Assembly: GCA_963974105.1 (NCBI GenBank)
Contig: CAXBBG010000002.1
Coordinates: forward strand, 186,001-250,000
Direction of reading: 5' to 3'
Length of the DNA stretch: 64,000 nt
Origin: UBA2136 sp963974105
GTDB taxonomy: Bacteria > Pseudomonadota > Alphaproteobacteria > UBA2136
The position numbers and the translations under genes were made by a program. Positions 17,066 to 25,224 of the stretch are shown here, piece after piece. Each line of letters starts with the position of its first letter. Within the stretch, counting starts at the first letter, position 1. Under the pieces are notes generated by a model. The model worked only from the letters and a program-made list of their open reading frames with translations, searched no databases and had not been told where the DNA came from.

Positions 17066-17818
17066 ATGGCAGGACACAGTAAATGGGCCAACATTAAACA
17101 TCGTAAAGGCGCACAAGACGCGAAGCGCGGTAAAATTTTTACAAAACTTATCCGCGATATTATGACTGCGGCTAAGAGTGGCGGGGCTCCTGCTGATAAC
17201 CCTAATCTTAAACTTGCATTAGATAAAGCACGTGCTGCAAACATGACTAAAGATGTTATTGAGCGTGCTATTAAACGTGGTACAGGTGAAATTCAAGGTG
17301 AAGATTACGTTGAAAAAGTTTACGAAGCAATGGGCGCTGGTGGTGTTGCTTTGGTTATTAAAACTTTAACGGATAACGGTACGCGTACTTATAATAATGT
17401 ACGTTTAGCAGTTTCAAAAGCAGGCGGTAACCTTGGTGAGCAAGGTTCTGTTATGTGGCAGTTTAATCATAACGGTTTAATTATTTTCCCAAACAGCATT
17501 GGTGAAGAAGACGAAGTTATGGAAATGGCTATTGAATCGGGTGCGGCTGATTTTGAAGCGGAAGGTGAAATTTACAAAGTCATTACTGAAGTTGCTGACT
17601 TTGGTATTGTACGTGACGCAATGGTTGCAAAATACGGTGACCCAATTGAAGACCCTGATCTTACATATATACCAACAAATCTTATTGAAGTTACCGATCT
17701 TGAAACAGCTCAGAAAATTCAAAAATTGGTTGATGCTATTGATGAAGATGATGACGTACAAGACGTGATTACAAACATGGATATTTCTGACGATATTGCA
17801 GAAAAATTAATGGACTAA
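17066..17818 (+). CDS. YebC/PmpR-family (TACO1) DNA-binding/translation factor
   Basis: This 250-residue protein is of the highly conserved YebC family, starting with the signature MAGHSKWANIKHRKGAQDAK and containing the second signature GGNLGEQGSVMWQF. Members have been described as transcriptional regulators and, more recently, as factors helping ribosomes through polyproline stretches; which applies here is not visible. GGAGAAG precedes the ATG. In many proteobacteria yebC lies directly before ruvC; here three unrelated genes separate the two. Confidence 0.95.
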   Translation: MAGHSKWANIKHRKGAQDAKRGKIFTKLIRDIMTAAKSGGAPADNPNLKLALDKARAANMTKDVIERAIKRGTGEIQGEDYVEKVYEAMGAGGVALVIKTLTDNGTRTYNNVRLAVSKAGGNLGEQGSVMWQFNHNGLIIFPNSIGEEDEVMEMAIESGAADFEAEGEIYKVITEVADFGIVRDAMVAKYGDPIEDPDLTYIPTNLIEVTDLETAQKIQKLVDAIDEDDDVQDVITNMDISDDIAEKLMD

Positions 17819-17830
17819 GACTTTATGCTA

Positions 17831-17861
17831 AAAAAAAGCCTCCGATGGGGGCTTTTTTTTA
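17831..17861 (+). terminator. Terminator after yebC
   Basis: The stem AGCCTCC/GGGGGCT (one G-U pair) has a GAT loop between an A-tract and an eight-base T-tract. Confidence 0.9.
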
Positions 17862-17934
17862 TATTACATAATTTTTTTAGAAGGGTTTTTGATTCTTGTG
17901 TCGTAACATATATATAATTAAAGGAGAATCTTAA

Positions 17935-18255
17935 ATGAATAAATTATTTTTATGGGCATTACTAGCGACTACAGCAACTGTATTTTCAGGTTCAACGTGG
18001 GCTGATGATGACACTAAAGAACACAGAAAAGAATACAAAAAAGAACATAAAAGTAGAATTGCTAAGTTTGATAAGGACAGTGATGGGAAATTATCAAAAG
18101 CAGAGTATATAGACATGCATGCGTCACGTTTTGAAAAAATGGACAGTGATAAAGATGGCTTTTTATCGCGTGAAGAAATGAAATCGGCACGCAAACATGC
18201 TAAAGAAAAAATGAAAAAATATAAAGAAAAGCACAAATCAGAAAAAAATGATTAA
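17935..18255 (+). CDS. Secreted EF-hand calcium-binding protein
   Basis: This 106-residue protein has a cleavable signal peptide (hydrophobic LFLWALLATTATVFSGSTWA, cleavage after A-D-D likely) and two consecutive canonical EF-hand loops, DKDSDGKLSKAEY and DSDKDGFLSREEM. The rest is very lysine-rich and helical. It probably binds Ca2+ in the periplasm. AAGGAG precedes the ATG. It is directly followed (8-base gap) by an ECF sigma factor gene, which suggests it belongs to the regulon or sensing side of that sigma factor. Confidence 0.85.
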   Translation: MNKLFLWALLATTATVFSGSTWADDDTKEHRKEYKKEHKSRIAKFDKDSDGKLSKAEYIDMHASRFEKMDSDKDGFLSREEMKSARKHAKEKMKKYKEKHKSEKND

Positions 18256-18263
18256 GTTTTAAT

Positions 18264-18824
18264 ATGTTTTTTAAACCTAAAGCTGAAGAAGCTCTTATGC
18301 GTAAAGTAGCGAAAGGCGATTCAAAAGCCTTTCGCCAACTTGCGTTGATATATCAAAAACCTTTGCATAAATTTTGCCTTACTTTTATGAATGGTTCTAA
18401 TATATATGTAGATGATGTGGTTCAGCAAGTCTTAATTACTTGGTGGCAAAAATCACCTATGTGGTCTCCGTTAAAAGGCAGTTTACGTGCATGGGTTTTT
18501 ACAATAGCGGCTAATAAATGCAAAGATTATTTAAAGCGTCTAAATCATAATATGGATGTTCTTGATGATAATCACGTTGATAACTCTGAAGGTGCGGATA
18601 ATCATATGCAAGGGTTTTATCAAAACGCTGTACTTTTAGAATCTTTATCAAAGTTATCAATTAAGCAAAGAGATGTCATATGGTTGTTTTACTTTGAAGA
18701 GTTGAAGCAAAGTGAAGTTGCTGAAAAAATGAAGATATCGGTTAAGGCTGTGGAAAGTAATTTGCAGCGTTCGCGTTCTAAGTTGAAAATTATATTAAAT
18801 CACCAAAAGGAGGATTTGCTATGA
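18264..18824 (+). CDS. ECF-family RNA polymerase sigma factor
   Basis: This 186-residue sigma-70 family factor has region 2 (RKVAKGDSKAFRQLALIYQK ... DDVVQQVLITWW, then GSLRAWVFTIAANKCKDYLK) and region 4 (LSIKQRDVIWLFYFEELKQS, then an HTH reading EVAEKMKISVKAVESNL), with no regions 1 or 3. It therefore directs RNA polymerase to a small stress regulon. Its stop overlaps the ATG of the next gene (ATGA), a hallmark of sigma/anti-sigma pairs. The genes upstream and downstream are probable members of the regulatory unit. Confidence 0.92.
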   Translation: MFFKPKAEEALMRKVAKGDSKAFRQLALIYQKPLHKFCLTFMNGSNIYVDDVVQQVLITWWQKSPMWSPLKGSLRAWVFTIAANKCKDYLKRLNHNMDVLDDNHVDNSEGADNHMQGFYQNAVLLESLSKLSIKQRDVIWLFYFEELKQSEVAEKMKISVKAVESNLQRSRSKLKIILNHQKEDLL

Positions 18825-19048
18825 AAACAAAAAAATATGAAGACATGATAAATACGGCTATTTCTTTTAAGCAGGAAGAAACTTTATTTAAAAAAAGCAT
18901 GTTTTTGTTTTTAGCACCAGCTGTTGCTTCTTGTCTTGTTTTAGTAATGGTAGCAAGTAATGAACAGGATGTTGAGTATAATTTAGAATCTGAAATTATA
19001 GCTTTTAATGATGCTAACGACTACATCTTATTTGAGGATATCTATTAA
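18821..19048 (+). CDS. Small single-pass membrane protein, candidate anti-sigma factor
   Basis: This 75-residue protein has a charged N-terminal segment of about 25 residues, one transmembrane helix (FLFLAPAVASCLVLVMV) and an acidic extracytoplasmic tail. It overlaps the sigma factor gene by 4 bases, with GGAGG just upstream. Position and topology fit a minimal anti-sigma factor that tethers the ECF sigma factor at the membrane. The usual zinc anti-sigma motif (HxxxCxxC) is absent, so the role is inferred from context only. Confidence 0.6.
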   Translation: MKTKKYEDMINTAISFKQEETLFKKSMFLFLAPAVASCLVLVMVASNEQDVEYNLESEIIAFNDANDYILFEDIY

Positions 19049-19088
19049 ATAATTTCTAAAATTTTAAGCGCATGTTATAATTATCTCT

Positions 19089-19589
19089 ATGAGAATTTTA
19101 GGAATAGATCCAGCGCTTGGCACCACAGGGTGGGGGCTTATTGATGTGCATGGACATCAGTCTACTTTTGTGGCTGGCGGTGTTATTCGTACTAATGCAA
19201 AGCATACGCACCCTGAGCGTTTAAAAACAATTCATGATGATATTTTAGAAATTATAGAAACCTATAGGCCCGATGAAGTTGCGGTTGAAGAAGTGTTTGT
19301 AAATAGTAATGCGCGAACAAGTTTATTGTTAGGTCAAGCGCGTGGTATATGTTTGCTTGTACCCAGCTTATGTGGCTTAACGGTTGGGGAATATACGCCA
19401 ACGGCGATTAAAAAAGCTATTGTAGGAACAGGTAAAGCAACGAAAGAACAGGTGCAGCATATGGTAAAAGTTTTATTACCTACATCTGGGTTTGTAACAT
19501 TGGATACCTCAGATGCTTTGGGGGTGGCTTTATGTCATGCGCATATTAGTCGTTATGAAAAAAATATAGCGAAACAAAAAATATCATAA
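19089..19589 (+). CDS. ruvC: Holliday junction resolvase RuvC
   Basis: RuvC cuts Holliday junctions during recombination. The 166-residue protein has the RNase H-fold acidic tetrad: D7 in RILGIDPALGTTGWG, Glu in AVEEVFVN, and the C-terminal Asp residues in LDTSDALGVALCHAH. GNARTS-like NSNARTSLLLGQARG is the DNA-binding helix. ruvA and ruvB, which usually follow, are absent: a terminator and minus-strand genes come next. Confidence 0.96.
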   Translation: MRILGIDPALGTTGWGLIDVHGHQSTFVAGGVIRTNAKHTHPERLKTIHDDILEIIETYRPDEVAVEEVFVNSNARTSLLLGQARGICLLVPSLCGLTVGEYTPTAIKKAIVGTGKATKEQVQHMVKVLLPTSGFVTLDTSDALGVALCHAHISRYEKNIAKQKIS

Positions 19590-19616
19590 AAAAGCCACTC
19601 AGAGAGTGGCTTTTTT
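19587..19616. terminator. Bidirectional terminator after ruvC
   Basis: The stem AAGCCACTC/GAGTGGCTT is flanked by A and T tracts. It separates ruvC from a convergent short gene. Confidence 0.88.
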
Positions 19617-19627
19617 CGATCTAGAGT

Positions 19628-19813
19628 TTAAAACCCTGCTTGGTTTGATCCATATTTAGAGGCCCTTTGGGCTTCTAAATGTTTATTCGTTTTAGAATCT
19701 GATATTTTCACGGACTTGGTTATGCTTTTTACTTTTGGTGGTATTCCTTGAGAAAAAGGTTTTGCGCTGTCACTAAAGTTTTGATTTTCGAGGTTATAAA
19801 AAGGTGAGCACAT
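19628..19813 (-). CDS. Small hypothetical protein, 61 aa
   Basis: This is a short, polar, low-complexity protein rich in Ser, Lys and Asn, with no recognisable domain. It is accepted as a gene because AGGAA lies 7 bases before the ATG, because it ends exactly at the shared terminator, and because another terminator-like hairpin separates it from yaaA upstream. It could be a non-coding transcript instead. Confidence 0.45.
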   Translation of the reverse strand: MCSPFYNLENQNFSDSAKPFSQGIPPKVKSITKSVKISDSKTNKHLEAQRASKYGSNQAGF

Positions 19814-19840
19814 AGGTAAATTCCTAATGTTGATAAAAGA

Positions 19841-19863
19841 AAAGGTGTAACTTGTACACCTTT
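19841..19863 (-). terminator. Terminator downstream of yaaA operon
   Basis: The stem AAAGGTGTA/TACACCTTT has a 5-base loop. On the minus strand it is followed by a T-rich run, 40 bases past the yaaA stop. Confidence 0.65.
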
Positions 19864-19904
19864 AATATAATTAGCCTTTTATACATTTTCAAGTGTATTG
19901 AAAA

Positions 19905-20666
19905 TCAATCCATGGTCATTGTAAAAACCCAGTCTTTTTGTGAAGACATTTCGGGGTTGAATTGATAACCGGATTCGGTAAATTTCTTTAGGTCTTCTAC
20001 ATCTGTAATTGAATTTTTAATAATATAATTAGCCATAAGCCCACGTGCGCGTTTTGCCATTAAGCCGATGGTTTTCATTTTACCTTCTTTTATTTGCTTA
20101 AAGATAATGTTAATAAGCGGTTGGCTTAATTTACTTGTTTTTACTGCCTGAAAATATTCTTTAGAGGCTAAGTTGACAATAGGACCATCTGAAGACTTAT
20201 TGATAGCATCTGTTAAGCGTGAATCCCAAAAACCATATAAGTTATTTCCGCGTTCATTTTTAAATTTTGTACCCATTTCAAGACGGTAAGGTTGCATCAA
20301 ATCAAGGGGGCGTAAAATGCCGTATAATCCTGATAGAATACGAATATGCTTTTGAGCAAATTTTAAGTCAGCTTCATTGTAAGTTTCAATATCCATTTTG
20401 TCATAGACGTCACCTTTAAATGTATATAAAGCCTGACGCGCATTTTTTGGGGTAAAAGGAAGTGAAAAACTTTGGTAGCGTTCATAATTTAAGTCACTTA
20501 GAGGAATACTCAGTTTCATCAAGTCTGAAATGTCACCACGGCTTAAATCTTTTAACCCTGATGAAAGTATTTCTGCATCTACAATAAATTCAGGCATGGT
20601 GAATGTGTTTGTAGGTATAACAGTCGTTTCATCTAATTTTTTGGATGGTGATAATAGTACGAGCAT
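19905..20666 (-). CDS. yaaA: YaaA-family (DUF328) peroxide-stress protein
   Basis: The protein starts MLVLLSPSKKLDE and carries the family features QALYTFKGDVY, LSGLYGILRPLDLMQPYRLEMG (the strongest YaaA signature), NLASKEYF and KRARGLMANYI. In E. coli YaaA lowers free iron and limits DNA damage under peroxide stress. The ATG at 20666 is chosen because AGGAG lies 6 bases upstream; a start 12 codons earlier has no ribosome-binding site. The length of 253 residues is typical. It is the last gene of the minus-strand run ribF-like, thiO-like, rlmD-like, yaaA. Confidence 0.93.
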   Translation of the reverse strand: MLVLLSPSKKLDETTVIPTNTFTMPEFIVDAEILSSGLKDLSRGDISDLMKLSIPLSDLNYERYQSFSLPFTPKNARQALYTFKGDVYDKMDIETYNEADLKFAQKHIRILSGLYGILRPLDLMQPYRLEMGTKFKNERGNNLYGFWDSRLTDAINKSSDGPIVNLASKEYFQAVKTSKLSQPLINIIFKQIKEGKMKTIGLMAKRARGLMANYIIKNSITDVEDLKKFTESGYQFNPEMSSQKDWVFTMTMD

Positions 20667-20702
20667 AATTTTCTCCTTTTTCGTATCGTCAAATACTAGC
20701 AT

Positions 20703-21971
20703 TTAGCGCTTTATAAATAAAGCTATAACCTCAATGTGGTTAGTCCATAAAAATTGATCTATAGGTACGATTTTTTGTATTTCATAACCGCCTTGTACTA
20801 AAATTTCAGCATCACGTGCAAATGAATTTGGGCTGCATGAGATATAAACAATATGTTTAACAGAAGACTGTGCCATATTTTGTGATTGCTCTTTTGCACC
20901 GTCCCTTGGCGGGTCTAATACAATGGCGTCATAAGCATTTAACTCGCTTGTCATTAAAGGGTCGCTGAACAGGTTTTTGTAAATACCTTTAACTTTCATT
21001 TTGTTCATTTGACTGGCATCGTTTAATGCATTGAGCGCTGGCTTATCTGCCTCAAACCCGTCCACTTGAACATCTTTATTAAATGCAAAAGAAAAGGTGC
21101 CACGCCCGCAAAATAGGTCGGCAACTTTTTTAAGGTGCGCGCCCTCTAAGAATTGAAGCATTTGTCCTGTTAAGGCTTGATCAGCTTCATCGCTGGCTTG
21201 TAAAAACCTGTTTGCACTGACAGCAACATTGGTTCCAGCAAAAGAAATTTGTGGTATCCCATTTGAAAATACAGGGTCTTCAAACAAGCTTGTCTTAACA
21301 GTAAGCCTTGCAAGGTTATGGCACTTAGCAAAATCTGCCAACTCTTCACGTTGCTCATAATTTAGAGTTTCTGTTTTAGGAAGATCTAAATATAAGTCAA
21401 TTTGCCCGTTTGTAATAGACATCCAAATTTCTGCGGTATCTTTATTTTTTAAGAAGCTTCCTAAAAAACGTTTGAGCGGTGCAAACAAAGCCGCTAGCTC
21501 TGGGCGTAAAACAAGGCAGTTATCCACATTTACAATATCGTGGCTCGACTTTTGTCTGTAGCCAAATGCTAATTTCCCCTTAAGCATAGACGCCTTTAAG
21601 TTTGTACGCCTTCTAGCTTTGCTTGGTAATATCACAGGTTGGTCTACTAAATCGGTATTGATACCATGTCTTTTAAGGGCTGTAAGTACAATCCCTTTTT
21701 TCCAGTTCAGATAAAACTTAGGGCTCATATGTTGTGCTGAACAACCGCCACATTTGCCATAATACGGGCAGGGTGGGGTGTTACGTTCAGGGCTTGGTGA
21801 TTTAATTTCAATTAACTGTGAGCTATAGGCCTTGCCTTTTTTATGCCCTAATTCAACCACCACTTCTTCGTTTGGAAGGGTGTTTGGGACATAAACTGTC
21901 TCGCCGCTAGAAAGTGTTGCAATGCCATCGGCTGTTTGACCGACTTTTGATATTATAACGCTATGTTTCAT
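20703..21971 (-). CDS. Class I SAM-dependent rRNA/tRNA m5U methyltransferase (RlmD/RlmCD-like)
   Basis: This 422-residue TrmA-family RNA (uracil-5)-methyltransferase has an N-terminal TRAM-like domain (to about residue 58) and a [4Fe-4S] cluster site with C68, C74 and C77 in CPYYGKCGGC plus a fourth Cys in VDNCLVL. The SAM site reads VADLFCGRGTFSFAF, the catalytic loop DPPRDGA, and the nucleophile Cys is in YISCSPNSFARD. Targets in the family are U1939/U747 of 23S rRNA. The ATG at 21971 overlaps the preceding stop (ATGA); an upstream start would add an unlikely leader. Confidence 0.9.
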   Translation of the reverse strand: MKHSVIISKVGQTADGIATLSSGETVYVPNTLPNEEVVVELGHKKGKAYSSQLIEIKSPSPERNTPPCPYYGKCGGCSAQHMSPKFYLNWKKGIVLTALKRHGINTDLVDQPVILPSKARRRTNLKASMLKGKLAFGYRQKSSHDIVNVDNCLVLRPELAALFAPLKRFLGSFLKNKDTAEIWMSITNGQIDLYLDLPKTETLNYEQREELADFAKCHNLARLTVKTSLFEDPVFSNGIPQISFAGTNVAVSANRFLQASDEADQALTGQMLQFLEGAHLKKVADLFCGRGTFSFAFNKDVQVDGFEADKPALNALNDASQMNKMKVKGIYKNLFSDPLMTSELNAYDAIVLDPPRDGAKEQSQNMAQSSVKHIVYISCSPNSFARDAEILVQGGYEIQKIVPIDQFLWTNHIEVIALFIKR

Positions 21972-23044
21972 GAAAAGTCTTCCATTGCTTTGTTTGATGT
22001 ATAAGGCGTAAAGCACAAACCTATACCGCCATGACCTGTGGCGTGATATAAGCCTTTTATTTTATCGTCCCATCCAATAATAGGACCGCCTTGCTGACTG
22101 TAAGGACGTAAACCTGACCATTGTTTTATAATTTTAGCTTCTGCTAAAAGTGGCATTAGTGTTTCAGCTTTTTTAATAAGAAAATCTTCAGCTTCTTCTG
22201 TAAGCGTTTCATCAAAACCTGCTTCACGCTCCTTTGTGCCACCAACCCAAATTTTATTATGACCCGCAGGCATGATGAATATGCTTAAACCACGTACCAT
22301 ATATTTTAAAGGATTGCCTTCGACTGAAAGTTCAAGAGATTGACCTTTGACAGGGGCAACATACTTCAAAGGCTTAAAAGCTTTAGGTATTAACTGTCCG
22401 CTCCATGCGCCTGCGGCTAAAAGAACTTTGTTTGTTTGGATAAGCCCTGTTGCACTGCGCACAGCTGTAATTTTATCATCGTCGAGCATAATTTCAATAG
22501 CTGGTGAATTTTCTCGTAAATCAACACCGTTACGCATGCAGGCGGCACGCAGTGCGGCAATGGTACGTTGTGGGTTTAGTTGGGCGGTTGCTCTGCATAA
22601 AAGAGCGCCATATTCTGTCGGTGCGAGTTCGGGTTCTAGGGTACGTAATTCGTTGGGTGTTAGTATTTGCTGAATGGGTTTGCCGTCAATAGATGGCCAT
22701 TTAGCATTGGCAATTGCAGCACCGCGGCTCATTTTATCGAACTGCTCTTTTGATTGTATAAGTTGAATACGTCCAATGCGGTTGTAGCCCGTTTCAATGC
22801 CAGATGCTTCAATTAACTCTTTCATAAAAGCAGGATAGTGCCATAAACTTTGACGTTGAGTTGTTGGTGTTTCATCTTCGCGGTCTGGGTTGTAAGGTAC
22901 CAATGCGCCAAGAGATGCACAGGAAGATCCACTGCCGCATTTATTTTTTTCAAGGAGGATGACTTCTTTACCCGATTGAGCAAGACGCCAAGCGCAGCTT
23001 AAACCGATAATACCACCACCAATAACAACTACTGTTTCACGCAT
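21968..23044 (-). CDS. FAD-dependent amine oxidase (DAO family, ThiO-like)
   Basis: This is a 358-residue flavoprotein of the D-amino-acid oxidase/glycine oxidase family. The N-terminal FAD motif is VVVIGGGIIGLSCAWRLAQSG with the ribose-binding Glu in VILLEKN. The C-terminal signature contains GLRPYSQQGGPIIGW and GLYHATGHGGIGLCFTP. In thiamin synthesis ThiO oxidises glycine to dehydroglycine, but no other thi gene is nearby, so D-amino acid or glycine oxidation in another role is equally possible. It lies 4 bases after the riboflavin kinase gene, whose product feeds FMN/FAD supply, and overlaps the methyltransferase gene downstream. Confidence 0.82.
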   Translation of the reverse strand: MRETVVVIGGGIIGLSCAWRLAQSGKEVILLEKNKCGSGSSCASLGALVPYNPDREDETPTTQRQSLWHYPAFMKELIEASGIETGYNRIGRIQLIQSKEQFDKMSRGAAIANAKWPSIDGKPIQQILTPNELRTLEPELAPTEYGALLCRATAQLNPQRTIAALRAACMRNGVDLRENSPAIEIMLDDDKITAVRSATGLIQTNKVLLAAGAWSGQLIPKAFKPLKYVAPVKGQSLELSVEGNPLKYMVRGLSIFIMPAGHNKIWVGGTKEREAGFDETLTEEAEDFLIKKAETLMPLLAEAKIIKQWSGLRPYSQQGGPIIGWDDKIKGLYHATGHGGIGLCFTPYTSNKAMEDFS

Positions 23045-23048
23045 AAAA

Positions 23049-23441
23049 TTAATTTTTCTCTTTCATCTCTAGTATAGTGCGACACTTAATGCAATCATCA
23101 AAAATTGTCTCTTTTAATTTTTCAATTGACGTGAATTTTTTTTCACCACGAATAAATTCTGCAAATTCAACCGATAGTGTTTCACCATATATCATCTTAT
23201 CGAAGTCTAAAATGTGGACTTCGAGTTGTGGCTTTTCAAGCCCAAATGTTGGGTTAAATCCCCAGCTTGCTGCGCCCATATATTTTTTATTATTTAATAT
23301 AGTGTTTACAGCGTAAATACCAATGTCAGGCATGGACTTGGCCTGATCTTGGTTTAGTTCTATATTTGCAGTAGGAAAGCCAAGTTCTCGCCCGCGTTTT
23401 GCACCTTCAACCACAATACCTGAAACTTTTATACGCTTCAT
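23049..23441 (-). CDS. Stand-alone riboflavin kinase domain protein
   Basis: At 130 residues this matches only the C-terminal riboflavin kinase module of bacterial RibF: SGIVVEGAKRGRELGFPTAN is the flavin/ATP-binding signature and GFNPTFG plus LEVHILDF follow in order, with the catalytic Glu in LEVHI. The N-terminal FMN adenylyltransferase module is missing. The likely reaction is riboflavin + ATP to FMN. A full-length ribF may exist elsewhere in the genome. It is the first gene of a minus-strand operon with the FAD-dependent oxidase immediately downstream. Confidence 0.85.
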   Translation of the reverse strand: MKRIKVSGIVVEGAKRGRELGFPTANIELNQDQAKSMPDIGIYAVNTILNNKKYMGAASWGFNPTFGLEKPQLEVHILDFDKMIYGETLSVEFAEFIRGEKKFTSIEKLKETIFDDCIKCRTILEMKEKN

Positions 23442-23494
23442 CTTATTACCCTTGTATTCTTATGCTTCTTCTTACCATACTTTAACACAAAACA

Positions 23495-23525
23495 AAAAGG
23501 CTCTACACATGTAGAGCCTTTTTGT
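23495..23525 (-). terminator. Terminator after secreted-protein gene
   Basis: The stem AAAAAGGCTCTAC/GTAGAGCCTTTTT has a short loop. It lies between the minus-strand secreted-protein gene and the riboflavin kinase gene. Confidence 0.88.
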
Positions 23526-23536
23526 TCGATATAAAT

Positions 23537-24205
23537 TTATTGACTGAAAGATACAGGTAAAGGAACACCTCTACATAATGCAATCATAACACCTTTTTCA
23601 GCGTAGGCTTGACAGATATTGATACGGTCAAGTTCAGCGCGTAATTCAGCATTTTGTGCTTCTCGTGTTTTTGCTGCAGCAAATTGCTGATCAGCGATTA
23701 AATTTGCGCGACGTGCTGCTACAATTTCTTGTCCAACACCTGTTAACTCAAACCCTTGGCATTTTTTAGAAAATTCATTACCAGCAGAATAGTTGTAACC
23801 TTTTGCAAGTAAGTCGGTACAGTGATCTGTTAAGACCATATTTGTATCCATTTTCATTTGTACAGTTGCCTCATGCATGGCTTCTGCACAGCTTTTGCCG
23901 CTACCAAACATAGTAAGCGGTATGTTGAGGTTTAAATAAACAGATCCGTCATTTGTGTATTGACTTCCGCTGCCAGCCACGCCGACGTTTAATGAAGCCT
24001 GGGCACAGCTCGCACGGCCAATAGTACCGTAAGCGTGGTTGTTACCATTGTTAATAAATGTTGGTTGGTTGCTGACAATGCCAGTAGAGTTTTGGTTGGA
24101 TTGGTTATTGATATCGTTTTGAGTTGATAAGCTGTCAACGTCATCGGCAAAAACAGAAAATGAAAGTGTTAAAGTTGCAAGTGTAGCGATAATAATTTTG
24201 CGCAT
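23537..24205 (-). CDS. Secreted hypothetical protein, 222 aa
   Basis: I do not recognise the family. The product starts with a signal peptide (MRKIIIATLATLTLSFSVFA, cut before DDVDS). It continues with an Asn/Gln-rich polar region, a beta-rich central part (YTNDGSVYLNLNIPLTMFG), and a helical cysteine-containing C-terminal part rich in Ala/Glu/Arg. Seven cysteines suggest disulfide bonds in the periplasm. The ATG at 24205 has GGAG 10 bases upstream; a longer reading has no support. The second secreted-protein gene lies just upstream, with a terminator between them. Confidence 0.72.
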   Translation of the reverse strand: MRKIIIATLATLTLSFSVFADDVDSLSTQNDINNQSNQNSTGIVSNQPTFINNGNNHAYGTIGRASCAQASLNVGVAGSGSQYTNDGSVYLNLNIPLTMFGSGKSCAEAMHEATVQMKMDTNMVLTDHCTDLLAKGYNYSAGNEFSKKCQGFELTGVGQEIVAARRANLIADQQFAAAKTREAQNAELRAELDRINICQAYAEKGVMIALCRGVPLPVSFSQ

Positions 24206-24251
24206 ATAGTTATAGCTCCAAAAAATGATAATAAAGTTATATTTTAGAAAA

Positions 24252-24276
24252 AAGAAGGGCATGAAATGCCCTTCTT
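24252..24276 (-). terminator. Terminator between two secreted-protein genes
   Basis: A perfect palindrome (AAGAAGGGCAT, GAA loop, ATGCCCTTCTT) is followed on the minus strand by a T-tract. It ends the 24297-24821 transcript. Confidence 0.85.
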
Positions 24277-24296
24277 GATTATAACGCTAATAAATA

Positions 24297-24821
24297 TTAC
24301 TGCGCAAAATGTGAACGAGTACGCGTGGTTTCACTGAAGTTTGTACGTGTGAAGTTTTCGTAACTTCCAAACTCGCTTGATGAAAAATTGCGCGTATCAT
24401 TGACTTCGCCATTGGCTGATCGCGTCATTTCTACACCGTAACGGTAATCGTTGAAGCTACCTTCAACGGTTTGTTTTGAATTACCTTCAAGACTTTGAGT
24501 TTCCCAGCTATTACCAACAACGGTATTGCCAGCCACTTGGTAGCGTGAACCACCACTAAATGTGCCGCCACTTTTTGAAACGCCATTAACTGTCGCTGTT
24601 TCGTTGTGGGTATAGGTTTCTCTCGACTCGCCGAGACCACTGGCAAGTTCAATTTCTTTAACACCATAGTAATTGCTATAGCGCTGAGCAGTTGAAGTGC
24701 CGTTGGTTTTAACCGTACCGGTAATGTTTGAATGAACATTGCTGACTGTGATGGCCATTGCAGAAGCAGAGGCGAAAACAGAAAGGGTAAGTGCAAGAAC
24801 GATAGAAGTTAGCTTTTTCAT
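24297..24821 (-). CDS. Secreted repetitive Ser/Thr/Gly-rich hypothetical protein, 174 aa
   Basis: This unrecognised secreted protein starts with a signal peptide (MKKLTSIVLALTLSVFASAS, then AMA). The mature part is a Ser/Thr/Gly/Asn-rich polar sequence with alternating residues suggestive of beta-strands and no cysteine (for example GESRETYTHNETATVNG and FTRTNFSETTRTRSHFAQ at the end). It may be an extracytoplasmic or outer-surface beta protein. The start is the second of two close ATGs because GGAAA lies before it. The promoter candidate at 25054-25081 gives it a long leader of about 225 bases. Confidence 0.7.
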   Translation of the reverse strand: MKKLTSIVLALTLSVFASASAMAITVSNVHSNITGTVKTNGTSTAQRYSNYYGVKEIELASGLGESRETYTHNETATVNGVSKSGGTFSGGSRYQVAGNTVVGNSWETQSLEGNSKQTVEGSFNDYRYGVEMTRSANGEVNDTRNFSSSEFGSYENFTRTNFSETTRTRSHFAQ

Positions 24822-24836
24822 AAGTAATATTTCCAT

Positions 24837-25224
24837 TTTAAAAAAAATACAAAGATGCCCGAAAATGAGCGATAAGGGTAAGGCTTAAAGCCTTGAGGGT
24901 TGAAACAAAATATGTGTGCTATATATGCACCATACTTTTATTATAGATGATCAATCTGAAAAGAGATCTTTTGGTCCTTAGTGAATAAAATACTCACATA
25001 TTTCAGGTTCTTAAAAAAGTTTATGTGTTGCTGTTTTGCTTATTGCGAGGCGGAATGTACCATATAAAAATTATAAGTCAACAACAAAAATGCACTTTTT
25101 TAGAGATTGTATGCAATTTCATTGTAAGCTGTTGAATTTACAGTAAATTTAAATTGCGTTGAATATTCAAAAACTTAGGGTTTCTATGCTTTTTCAGGTT
25201 GATTAAATTGTTTATTGGGGTAAT
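24837..25224. other. Intergenic region, divergent leader between a secreted-protein gene and the PBP1A gene
   Basis: This stretch of 388 bases has no supported gene. It holds a minus-strand promoter candidate (25054-25081) and a palindromic hairpin (AAGGCTT/AAGCCTT near 24880-24895) within what would be the long leader of the secreted-protein mRNA. No known riboswitch signature was recognised. Confidence 0.5.
25054..25081 (-). promoter_or_regulatory. Probable sigma-70 promoter for the secreted-protein gene at 24821
   Basis: On the minus strand TTGACT and TACATT are separated by 16 bases. The -35 box is close to consensus and the -10 box has two mismatches. Confidence 0.5.

Noticed and set aside
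20667..20702. Earlier start for yaaA
   Set aside because: The AGGAG 6 bases before 20666 and the family N-terminus MLVLLSPSKKL support the shorter form.
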